A DNA stretch of 60,561 nucleotides, taken from positions 1-60,561 of the forward strand of contig CALGLE010000047.1 in assembly GCA_937930305.1 (NCBI GenBank). Reading direction: 5' to 3'. The position numbers and the translations under genes were made by a program. Of the stretch, positions 53,584 to 60,561 are shown one piece after another. The notes beneath the pieces are model-generated. The model saw only the letters and a program-made list of their open reading frames with translations, was not told where the DNA came from and did no database searches. Every line of letters begins with the position of its first letter. Position 1 is the stretch's first letter. The DNA is from an uncultured Granulosicoccaceae bacterium (GTDB lineage: Bacteria > Pseudomonadota > Gammaproteobacteria > Granulosicoccales > Granulosicoccaceae).

Positions 53584-53593
53584 GCTGCTCGTC

Positions 53594-54370
53594 TCAGCGG
53601 TCTTGCCAAACTGGCTTGCGCTTCTCGATGAAAGCATCGATTCCTTCCGCTACATCGTGCGTCATCATATTGCAAGCCATCGCTTGCCCTGCTAGTTCAT
53701 AGGCTTCCGTTATGCCGCTTTCTAGCTGGTGATAAAATAACTGCTTGCCTGTTCGTACGGCTACCGCCGATTTCGCTTTAATCTTCGCCGCCAAGTCGAT
53801 TACTGACTGGTCCAGCGCATCAGCATCCACGCACCCATTTATTAAACCCCAATCGGTCGCCAAATCGGCATTAATAAATTCGCCCGTCATCAGCATTTGC
53901 ATCGCTCGCTTGCGATTCATATTTCGAGATAAAGCCACCGACGGTGTGCTGCAAAACAAACCAACGTCAATGCCCGAAACACCAAAGGTTGCCGTATTTG
54001 CTGCAATGGCTAGATCGCAGGTGGCAACCAATTGACAGCCTGCTGCTGTGGCTAAGCCCTGAACCTTCGCGATGACAGGTTGCTCAATAGTGAGAAGAGT
54101 GGTCATTAAATGGCTACAGCGCTGGAATAATGCTTCAAAATATGGCTGTTCGTTGTGCTGACGCATTTCTTTTAAATCATGGCCAGCGCAAAACGCTTTA
54201 CCTTGGGCAGCTAGCACAACCACGCGGGTCGTCTTGGGTAGGTTATCTAATTCATGCTGAAGGGCATCTAGCATGCCTTCTGATAAGGCATTGAACGCCT
54301 TCGGTCGGTTCAGCGTCAGTTCGCTAATAGAATTCTCGTGCAAGGCTTGAACAAAGGGTTCATCAGTCAT
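53594..54370 (-). CDS. Crotonase-family protein, ECHDC3-like
   Basis: A 258-residue crotonase fold protein. The oxyanion loop KAFCAGHDLKEM and the VQGLATAAGCQLVATCDLAIA segment are clear. Where enoyl-CoA hydratases have Glu (GG-CEL), this has Gln (GCQLVA), and the second Glu region reads SGIDVGLFCSTP. Both features recall the ECHDC3 subgroup, so normal hydratase activity is doubtful. It ends in EKRKPVWQDR. It converges on the GGDEF-EAL gene and diverges from the thioesterase operon. Confidence 0.88.
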   Translation of the reverse strand: MTDEPFVQALHENSISELTLNRPKAFNALSEGMLDALQHELDNLPKTTRVVVLAAQGKAFCAGHDLKEMRQHNEQPYFEALFQRCSHLMTTLLTIEQPVIAKVQGLATAAGCQLVATCDLAIAANTATFGVSGIDVGLFCSTPSVALSRNMNRKRAMQMLMTGEFINADLATDWGLINGCVDADALDQSVIDLAAKIKAKSAVAVRTGKQLFYHQLESGITEAYELAGQAMACNMMTHDVAEGIDAFIEKRKPVWQDR

Positions 54371-54475
54371 GTCAATGGCACCGGATCAGTCGTGAATGCT
54401 GCCTAAGTTATCAGAAAAATCCAGCTGTGCTAGCCTGAGGGTTCGATACCGTCTTACAGATTGATTTTTACCGCC

Positions 54476-54952
54476 ATGCCGCCCAATACATCGCCCCCTC
54501 ATGCCTCGAAACAACCGCCAGATGCGGATCTTGGGCCTGCTTTGATCAGTGCAGCAGAATTTACCGAACTGTGTGATGAACACTTACCCTTTGCTCGGCT
54601 AGTTGGCATGCAAGTCGATCACTTCGGCACCGATCGAGTGGATTTACGTGGCGTATTCAATAATGACTTTCTGCGCCCCGGTGGCACCGTGGCAGGGCCA
54701 GTCATGATGGCCTTGGCTGATGCGGCCATGTTTGGTGCCATCCTCGCTCGTTTGGGGCCTGTCGCCTTGGCAGTGACCACCAATTTGTCGATTGATTTTC
54801 TAAGAAAACCTGCGCCTGCAGACGTGGTGGCCAGTGCTCAAGTGCTGAAGTTGGGTAAACGTCTTGCAGTCGGTGACATTATGATTACCAGTGACGCAGA
54901 TGGCGAATTAGTTGCTCGGGCAAGCGCAACCTATTCATTGCCTCAATTCTAG
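54476..54952 (+). CDS. PaaI-type thioesterase, hotdog fold
   Basis: A 158-residue hotdog-fold thioesterase. The GTVAGPVMMALADAAMFGAIL helix (about 70-90) corresponds to the central hotdog helix with the catalytic acid, and VTTNLSIDFLRKPAP is the typical strand. It hydrolyses acyl-CoA thioesters. ATG 54476 is the start; TTG 54461 is upstream. First gene of a tightly spaced operon leading to the right edge. Confidence 0.85.
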   Translation: MPPNTSPPHASKQPPDADLGPALISAAEFTELCDEHLPFARLVGMQVDHFGTDRVDLRGVFNNDFLRPGGTVAGPVMMALADAAMFGAILARLGPVALAVTTNLSIDFLRKPAPADVVASAQVLKLGKRLAVGDIMITSDADGELVARASATYSLPQF

Positions 54953-54961
54953 GAAAGAAAC

Positions 54962-55654
54962 ATGACTCTTAGCGATCATGAAGTGGGAATTAAAGCCTGT
55001 GTTTTTGATGCATACGGCACCTTGTTTGATGTGCATTCAGCTGTGAATTCATTATCTGAAAAAATCGGTCCTTCGCATGCGATGCTTTCTGCACTGTGGC
55101 GCAAGAAGCAATTGGAATACACCTGGCTACGAAGCTTGATGAATGAGTACGTTGATTTTTGGCAGGTCACTGGTGAGGCGCTCGACTATGCGATGGACGA
55201 ATATAAAATTAACGATAACGCCCTGCACGCGGAGTTGATGAACGCCTATTTACAATTAAAAACTTTTCCCGAAGTAAAAGAGATTCTGACGTTGTTAAAA
55301 CGTTGCGGGATTCCCACCGCCATTTTGACAAACGGCTCGCCCAAAATGATTGAAGAAGCTGTGAGCCGCGCAGGGCTCTCTGACTTGATCGATCATAATT
55401 TATCGGTGGATGAGCTAGGTTTATATAAGCCCGATCCCAAAGTTTACCAATTGGCTGTTGATCGACTTAAAGTGCCAGCGGAACAAATCGCCTTTCAATC
55501 ATCCAACGCTTGGGATGCGAGTGGGGCCGCCACCTTTGGGATGCAGGTGGCGTGGATAAATCGTTATTCACAACCCGTGGAGCGGTTACCAGGAGAACCG
55601 GCAGTGGTATTTAGTGATCTTTCTAGCCTACCTGGGTTTGTAGGTGTTTGTTGA
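54962..55654 (+). CDS. L-2-haloacid dehalogenase (HAD type II)
   Basis: A 230-residue HAD hydrolase with the marks of true L-2-haloacid dehalogenases: nucleophile Asp in VFDAYGTLFDVHS (about residue 16), Arg in SALWRKKQLEYTW, LTNGSP, KPDPKVY and the diagnostic SSNAWDASGAATFG. The reaction replaces the halogen of 2-haloacids by hydroxyl with inversion. AGGAAAG precedes ATG 54962. It starts nine bases after the thioesterase stop. Confidence 0.92.
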   Translation: MTLSDHEVGIKACVFDAYGTLFDVHSAVNSLSEKIGPSHAMLSALWRKKQLEYTWLRSLMNEYVDFWQVTGEALDYAMDEYKINDNALHAELMNAYLQLKTFPEVKEILTLLKRCGIPTAILTNGSPKMIEEAVSRAGLSDLIDHNLSVDELGLYKPDPKVYQLAVDRLKVPAEQIAFQSSNAWDASGAATFGMQVAWINRYSQPVERLPGEPAVVFSDLSSLPGFVGVC

Positions 55655-55666
55655 GGAGCACACAGC

Positions 55667-56569
55667 ATGATTTATAACATCGGCTCTATCAATATCGACT
55701 ATGTGTATCGTGTGCCGCATTTGGTCACCCCCGGCGAAACGCTTGCCAGTCATTCGTTGTTGCAAGTGTTGGGTGGCAAAGGGGCAAATCAATCGGTCGC
55801 GGCAGTAAAAGCCGGAGCTGTGGTATCCCATGTTGGGCGGGTAAATAATAATGATGTCTGGGCATTGGAACAGTTAGCCAACTTAGGTGTAAATATCGAT
55901 TTAGTTGAAGCCTCCGATGGGCCGAGTGGGCACGCTATTATTCAGGTGGACGATAGTGGTGAGAATTCTATAGTGTTGTTTGGTGGGGCAAACCAGCAGC
56001 TTACTCAACCGCAGTTGCAAAAAGCACTGAGTTCTGCCACTACCAACGATTGGGTGTTAGTACAGAATGAATGCAATGGTTTACCGGATGTGTTCGAATT
56101 AGCCGCGGCGAAAAACTTGTCTGTGGCATTCAACCCAGCTCCTATGAGTAAAGAAGTGCTATCGCTGCCGTTAAATCGTACGCACTGCTTAATCATGAAT
56201 GAAGTGGAAGCTGCCGATATCGTAGGAGTTGGCAGTGACAGTATTGATGATAAGGTAAGTGCGCTCATTCAACGATTTCCCGATTCTATAATCGCGTTAA
56301 CATTGGGGGCGGCTGGGGTAAAATTGATTCAGGACTCCAACGTTGTCTCTATTAGTAGCCCGAAAGTGAAGGCGGTTGATACCACCGGTGCAGGTGACAC
56401 TTTCGTGGGGTATTTCGTTGCTGGCTTGGTAGAAGGGCAGGATCCACAAACTGCGGCGATCATGGCCTGTCATGCAGCCGCTTTGTCAGTGACCATCGAG
56501 GGTGCAACACCCAGCATTCCGTCGCGCGTAGATGTCGCAAGCTTTAAAAAGCAAACCGAAGAACAATAG
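55667..56569 (+). CDS. Ribokinase-family (PfkB) sugar kinase
   Basis: A 300-residue PfkB kinase. The N-terminal YNIGSINIDYVYRVPHL and LGGKGANQSVAAVKAG (about 36-51) match ribokinase, and the C-terminal signature DTTGAGDTFVGYFVAG (about 240-255) has the catalytic Asp. It probably phosphorylates ribose released by the nucleoside hydrolase encoded next, 24 bases downstream. Confidence 0.88.
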   Translation: MIYNIGSINIDYVYRVPHLVTPGETLASHSLLQVLGGKGANQSVAAVKAGAVVSHVGRVNNNDVWALEQLANLGVNIDLVEASDGPSGHAIIQVDDSGENSIVLFGGANQQLTQPQLQKALSSATTNDWVLVQNECNGLPDVFELAAAKNLSVAFNPAPMSKEVLSLPLNRTHCLIMNEVEAADIVGVGSDSIDDKVSALIQRFPDSIIALTLGAAGVKLIQDSNVVSISSPKVKAVDTTGAGDTFVGYFVAGLVEGQDPQTAAIMACHAAALSVTIEGATPSIPSRVDVASFKKQTEEQ

Positions 56570-56593
56570 AAGCAGAACAAAGGTTAGTTGTAA

Positions 56594-57592
56594 ATGAAGC
56601 ATCGAGTTATTTTAGATACAGATCCAGGTGTGGATGACGCAATGGCTATTGCGCTGTGTGTTGTGCACCCTGATGTGGAACTGTTAGCACTTACAACGGT
56701 GTTCGGGAATGTGAGTGTTGAGCAGTCCACGAGGAACGCACAGTATCTTCTCGATGTGTTTGGCGCTGTTGATGTGACGGTCGCTGCGGGTTTGGCTCAG
56801 CCTATCGTTCAACCTCCGCGCCCACATTCTGAAAGTGTTCACGGAGCAGATGGTTTAGGTAACTGCTACGACAAAACGCGAAATCTCAATCCAACTGCTG
56901 CGTATGCCACCGTACACCCGCTTTCTGCACCCGAATACATCGTTGAGCAAGCCAAAAAATTTCCAGGTGAAATAACCTTGATTGCAGTCGGACCTCTGTC
57001 CAATGTGGCCAAGGCACTTCAGCTTGAACCGGCGTTGCCGGAGCTTCTGCAATCACTCATTATTATGGGTGGTGCTTTGGATGAGCCTGGTAACGTTTCA
57101 CCGGTGGCTGAGGCTAACTTTCTTAATGATCCGCACGCGGCCGATCAGATATTAGCCATCGAGTGGCCTGCTACCGTGATTGGCTTAGATGTGACACATA
57201 AAATCTTATTGACGGATACTCATCTGGCCTCACTGCGCGATAAAGCCGGCCAATTGGGTCAACTATTGTGGGATAGCAGCCGATTTTATGTCGATTTCTA
57301 CGTAAAAAAAGGCGCTGCAATGCAGGAGCAAGAGCCCGCCTGCGCCATGCACGACGCCGCGGCAGTATTGTACATGTTGATGCCAAAGTCTTTTGAGCTT
57401 GTAACAGGAAGATCCCGAGTAGTCGACAGCGGAATTGCGCTGGGTCAGTTAACCTGTGATCTGAAGGGCTATGACTATCCTCTACCACACTGGGAATCGG
57501 CAACCGATACGACATCCATTGCTATGAAAGTTGACGCGAATCCGGTTCGACAAGAATTCCTAAACCGACTGTACGCGCACCACGATACATGA
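56594..57592 (+). CDS. Inosine-uridine-preferring nucleoside hydrolase
   Basis: A 332-residue nucleoside hydrolase. The calcium-binding motif DTDPGVDDAMAI (about 8-19) is intact, as is EANFLNDPHAADQIL and the late AMHDAAAVLYML with the catalytic His/Asp. It cleaves ribonucleosides to base and ribose. With the ribokinase upstream it forms a nucleoside-ribose salvage unit. Its stop overlaps the lipoprotein start (ATGA). Confidence 0.93.
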   Translation: MKHRVILDTDPGVDDAMAIALCVVHPDVELLALTTVFGNVSVEQSTRNAQYLLDVFGAVDVTVAAGLAQPIVQPPRPHSESVHGADGLGNCYDKTRNLNPTAAYATVHPLSAPEYIVEQAKKFPGEITLIAVGPLSNVAKALQLEPALPELLQSLIIMGGALDEPGNVSPVAEANFLNDPHAADQILAIEWPATVIGLDVTHKILLTDTHLASLRDKAGQLGQLLWDSSRFYVDFYVKKGAAMQEQEPACAMHDAAAVLYMLMPKSFELVTGRSRVVDSGIALGQLTCDLKGYDYPLPHWESATDTTSIAMKVDANPVRQEFLNRLYAHHDT

Positions 57593-59301
57593 ACTTAAAA
57601 AATACGCCATCGTTAGTTTTAGTAGCCGTTACTGTCTTAGTGGCTGGCTGTGGTTGGGTGGATGGAACAGGGCAGCAAACTAACGCCTTGCCGTCCATTG
57701 AAGTGCTGTTCGACGATGGCTCACCTTTCACAACCGCATCGTTAATGGAAAGCGAGGCCATCCTGGTGACATCTACAGCCAGCGATCGTGATGGTGTTAT
57801 CACCACGTGGCGTTGGAGTGATGCGCCCATTGCTCAAGGCTTGGTTGAATTGTGTGAAGGTAATACCGGGTTCGATACGGATTTAGCTGCGGATTCTTTG
57901 GCTGCAGCCTGCGAAGTTGAGGGTTGTGAAGTTACCTTTGAACAGCGTGAAGTGTTGGGCTTGGACGGAGAGACTGTGACCGTTTCGGGTTCGCTTGATT
58001 CAGCGGAAACTAGCACGGTACAGTTCATTGCCACGATGCCAAAATTAAAGTCGCCAGTTGCGTTGGTTTACAGTTTAAGTGCCACGGATAATCTCGGTGG
58101 CACAACCGCTTCTGAGCACACGTTCTGCGTTAATTCGGTTAACGAGCCTCCCATCGCAGTGGACGATGTTTTTACCATGCTGGAATCTGAGGTTTTGCAG
58201 CCATCCGCGTCAGACAGAAATCTATTAAGAAACGATAGTGATGATGAGGATATTCGGAACAAGCCACTGCAAGTGCTTGTCAATCCTGTCAGCGCTCCGT
58301 TAGCCGCATCGGATTTTGAATTATTTAGTGACGGTAGCTTTCGTTATGCATTCGCGGGTTCACCTTTGCTTAATGATGTAGAAGACCGCTTTGATTATGA
58401 AATCTCTGATGGCACCTTTACTGTCTCAGCAACGGCAACAATTAAGATTGTTGCCGTCGATGATCCTCCGGTGTTAGTGGAAGCATTTCCTCCGTTAGCT
58501 GGCATAGTGGGTATTGCAGTCAGTGATGATTTCAATCAAAACGTTGCAGACCCTGAAGGTGCGATCTTAACTTTTACAGTTCAAGCGGCCTCTCTACCAC
58601 CCAGCGGTGAAATAAACTTAACGCAAGAGGGCGTTCTCATTGGAACCCCGACAGCACAGGACATCGGTTCTTACGAGCTTCAGGTTATTGCGAGTGATGG
58701 TTCTGAAAGCTTATCGTTTACAGTGCCTTTTTCTGTTATTGCAAACGCTCCGGTGGAGGCCAGAACTATCCCCGATCAAGTGGGTATTGTTGGAACACGG
58801 TTTAACCTTTTAACGGGTGTGTTCTTTACAGACCCCGAGTCGCAACGCATTCAGTACGATGTTGAGGCCACCAGTGCTGCTGTGGATTTGACCATTAGTG
58901 ATGGCACGGGATTGATAACAGGATTTGTTAGAGAAGCTGGAATTTTTGATATCACTGTCATTGCCAGTGATGGCGTGTCAGTGCCTACCCGTTCAACCTT
59001 CGTTCTAGAGGTTGCACCCGATAATGTAGCGCCGGTGTTCAACGGCCCCAATGTCGGTAGCCAAACTGTGCGATTTAACACGCCCATTGCCGTGATCCGA
59101 TCAAACTTCTCAGACCCCGATGGCGATCAGCTAACGTACACCATGGTAGGGGATTTACCACCTGGCGTAAATTTATCACCACTTGGTGTCATCACGGGTC
59201 GGCCCACCCGGCGCGGCAACTATTTGGCTCTGAGGATACAAGCAACAGATCCTGATGGACTATTCGCTCGCACTAATGCGTTCAGCCTGTTCGTGCGCTA
59301 A
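57589..59301 (+). CDS. Lipoprotein with repeated Ig-like/cadherin-like domains
   Basis: A 570-residue predicted lipoprotein with lipobox LVAGC (Cys21). The N-terminal third is unique; a cadherin-like segment follows (about 180-285: VNEPPIAVDDVFTM, FDYEISDGTFTVSATATI). Then come three He_PIG-type Ig repeats (about 300-385, 395-480, 490-570), each with a D-P-E/D-G segment and a G-I-GTPT/GRPT turn. No enzymatic motif. Its start overlaps the nucleoside hydrolase stop and its stop abuts the amidotransferase start, an odd place for a surface protein. Confidence 0.85.
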   Translation: MNLKNTPSLVLVAVTVLVAGCGWVDGTGQQTNALPSIEVLFDDGSPFTTASLMESEAILVTSTASDRDGVITTWRWSDAPIAQGLVELCEGNTGFDTDLAADSLAAACEVEGCEVTFEQREVLGLDGETVTVSGSLDSAETSTVQFIATMPKLKSPVALVYSLSATDNLGGTTASEHTFCVNSVNEPPIAVDDVFTMLESEVLQPSASDRNLLRNDSDDEDIRNKPLQVLVNPVSAPLAASDFELFSDGSFRYAFAGSPLLNDVEDRFDYEISDGTFTVSATATIKIVAVDDPPVLVEAFPPLAGIVGIAVSDDFNQNVADPEGAILTFTVQAASLPPSGEINLTQEGVLIGTPTAQDIGSYELQVIASDGSESLSFTVPFSVIANAPVEARTIPDQVGIVGTRFNLLTGVFFTDPESQRIQYDVEATSAAVDLTISDGTGLITGFVREAGIFDITVIASDGVSVPTRSTFVLEVAPDNVAPVFNGPNVGSQTVRFNTPIAVIRSNFSDPDGDQLTYTMVGDLPPGVNLSPLGVITGRPTRRGNYLALRIQATDPDGLFARTNAFSLFVR

Positions 59302-60036
59302 ATGTCAGAACGTTACTTACTGATTAAGCACTCTGAAGGTTGGAATGTCGATCGGTGTTGTCATTGGATGAACAACAACAATAAATCGTATGATTGGTTC
59401 TATCCAATCCATGGCGGTGCATTCCCAGAGGTACGCGATTATCACGGTGTGATAATTTTTGGTGGTGCGCCCAGCGCCAACGATGATGAGACCCACGATT
59501 GGGTTTTGCCAGAACTTAGCTTTATTGAAGATTGCCTAAAACACGATGTTGGTTTTTTTGGCATCTGCTTGGGTGCTCAGATGCTTGCCCGGGTGCTAGG
59601 CGCTAAAATTTCTAAACACCCGGATGGTGCTCACGAAATAGGGCAGTGTATCGTTGAACCGACTGAAGCCGGTCGTTTTTTCTTACCCCATCCAATGACG
59701 GTGATGCAGTGGCATAGAGAAGGGTTTGAGCTACCCGCTCAGGCGACTAATCTTGCCCGCAGTGATGTGTTTGAAAACCAAGCGTTTCAATTGAATGAAC
59801 GCGTTTTTGGTGTTCAATTTCACCCTGAGGTAAACCCTGAGTCGCTAGCGATATGGCAAAAGAGAAACCAAAAAAAATCGCCAAACGAGTTCACCGATGA
59901 ACAACGTGATGCGATGATGGCGACCGCGGTTCAGCACGATGAAATCGTGTCAACGTGGCTGAATGGCTTCCTAAACTATTGGGGTAAGGGCTCCCAAAAT
60001 ATTTATATCGAGTCGGCATCCACTGGCAATGACTGA
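59302..60036 (+). CDS. Class I glutamine amidotransferase-like protein
   Basis: A 244-residue class I glutamine amidotransferase domain. The nucleophilic Cys lies in FFGICLGAQMLARVLG (about 93-108) and the His-x-Glu pair is in FGVQFHPEVNPE (about 170-181). The acceptor of the ammonia, if any, is unknown; stand-alone GuaA-like GATases act on varied targets. ATG 59302 directly follows the lipoprotein stop. It overlaps the antiporter gene by eight bases. Confidence 0.88.
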   Translation: MSERYLLIKHSEGWNVDRCCHWMNNNNKSYDWFYPIHGGAFPEVRDYHGVIIFGGAPSANDDETHDWVLPELSFIEDCLKHDVGFFGICLGAQMLARVLGAKISKHPDGAHEIGQCIVEPTEAGRFFLPHPMTVMQWHREGFELPAQATNLARSDVFENQAFQLNERVFGVQFHPEVNPESLAIWQKRNQKKSPNEFTDEQRDAMMATAVQHDEIVSTWLNGFLNYWGKGSQNIYIESASTGND

Positions 60037-60561
60037 CGCGCCCGGTCTGTTATTTCACGCATACTTTTTTTTATTGGCCGCGCTGTTGGTTGTGCCGGTT
60101 ACCAAGCGTCTTGGCTTGGGGCCAGTTCTGGGTTATTTTTTGGCTGGAATTTTAATAGGGCCGTGGGGTTTGGCGGTGATTCGAGAGCCAGAGCCCATCG
60201 CATTATTTGAAGAATTCACCACCTTAGTTCTGCTGTTCATGTTGGCAATGCAAGCTACCCCGCGCCGCATGACGGCATTAGTTGATGGCCGATTTTCCTT
60301 GGGTTTTTGGCATCTGTTGCTGAGCTTCACCATAATTTTCGTGATTGCATTGTTAATTGGATTGGCGTGGGCTGAAGCCTTGGTTTGTGGCTTGGCTTTA
60401 AGTTTGTCCTCTGGTGCAGTGGCTCGTCATGCGTTTGCCGCTCATTACCCGATGGGTGCTCCGTTAACCGAAACAGGTGAACGTTTGTTGCTGAGCCAAA
60501 GCCTATTAGTGCTGCCGTTGTTATTGGTCGTGCCATTGTTAGGCTTTGAAGCGGCCGCCAC
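60029..60561 (+). CDS. CPA2-family cation/proton antiporter (partial, C-terminus beyond the window)
   Basis: The first 177 residues of a membrane protein related to KefB/KefC and other CPA2 antiporters. The opening YFFLLAALLVVPVTKRLGLGPVLGYFLAGILIGP is diagnostic, followed by FTTLVLLFMLAMQATP, where FMLAMQATP replaces the usual FLIGLE-like acidic pattern, and further helices. ATG 60029 overlaps the amidotransferase stop. The rest lies outside. It may exchange K+ or Na+ for protons. Confidence 0.85.
   Translation, partial: MTDAPGLLFHAYFFLLAALLVVPVTKRLGLGPVLGYFLAGILIGPWGLAVIREPEPIALFEEFTTLVLLFMLAMQATPRRMTALVDGRFSLGFWHLLLSFTIIFVIALLIGLAWAEALVCGLALSLSSGAVARHAFAAHYPMGAPLTETGERLLLSQSLLVLPLLLVVPLLGFEAAA

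Noticed and set aside
1..60561. CRISPR array or prophage
   Set aside because: No regularly spaced repeats and no phage structural genes were seen.

Overview
The window looks like chromosome of a free-living, probably marine, aerobic gammaproteobacterium. The evidence is gene content: RapA, the fused two-domain rRNA methyltransferase RlmKL and SohB are typical of that class. It also has a Tat-exported PhoX phosphatase, a photolyase, a haloacid dehalogenase and many fatty-acid/acyl-CoA genes. The genus cannot be fixed by eye. No rRNA, tRNA, CRISPR array, prophage or recognisable DNA-binding transcription factor was seen.

Layout. 1-4.1 kb is a gene-poor accessory stretch: a possible insertion-sequence end at the left edge, a GFA-fold protein, a GNAT acetyltransferase, a secreted-protein gene broken by a one-base frameshift, and an orphan shikimate-kinase-like protein. 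4.1-14.2 kb holds a PhyH dioxygenase with a Cys-rich DUF5522-like protein, xthA and rapA (reverse strand), a three-gene surface-polysaccharide module (flippase, formyltransferase, deacetylase; reverse strand) and a photolyase. 14.2-24.2 kb is an envelope block: a DUF1223 protein, a small beta-barrel, an Ig-like lipoprotein and a complete MoxR/Bat operon (MoxR, DUF58, DUF4381, two VWA proteins, a TPR protein, BatD). 24.3-33.8 kb is a beta-oxidation block (FadJ-like and FadI-like proteins, EtfBA, acyl-CoA dehydrogenase, enoyl-CoA hydratase), interrupted by a SIMPL protein and a yeast-type cytosine deaminase. 33.8-38.8 kb has gloA-gloB, a hybrid histidine kinase followed by a YD-repeat-like lipoprotein, and a free-standing 44-residue membrane-protein gene with its own promoter, Shine-Dalgarno and terminator. 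38.8-50.6 kb holds ETF-ubiquinone oxidoreductase, an MBL/beta-CASP nuclease, rlmKL, sohB, phoX with a Pho-box-like site, and a divergent acyl-CoA synthetase/CoA-transferase pair. 50.7-53.6 kb is a signalling operon (unknown 104-residue protein, Hpt, REC-PAS-GGDEF-EAL). 53.6-60.6 kb has an ECHDC3-like crotonase facing a long tight operon: thioesterase, L-2-haloacid dehalogenase, ribokinase, nucleoside hydrolase, Ig-like lipoprotein, glutamine amidotransferase and a CPA2 antiporter that runs off the right edge.

How it fits together. Acyl-CoA synthetase, acyl-CoA dehydrogenase, hydratases, the FadJ/FadI-like pair, EtfBA and ETF-QO together could carry acyl-CoA electrons to the quinone pool. Nucleoside hydrolase plus ribokinase, and separately cytosine deaminase, suggest nucleoside and base salvage. 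PhoX with a Pho box suggests phosphate scavenging. The hybrid kinase has two receiver domains but no Hpt domain, while a free Hpt lies 13 kb away beside a c-di-GMP enzyme, so a phosphorelay between the loci is possible but unproven.

The least conventional items are the 44-residue membrane protein, the Bat operon headed by an Ig-like lipoprotein and barrel, the Fcy1-type cytosine deaminase, the Hpt/GGDEF-EAL operon with an unknown first gene and an insertion in the GGDEF domain, and the nucleoside operon with an embedded Ig-like lipoprotein.
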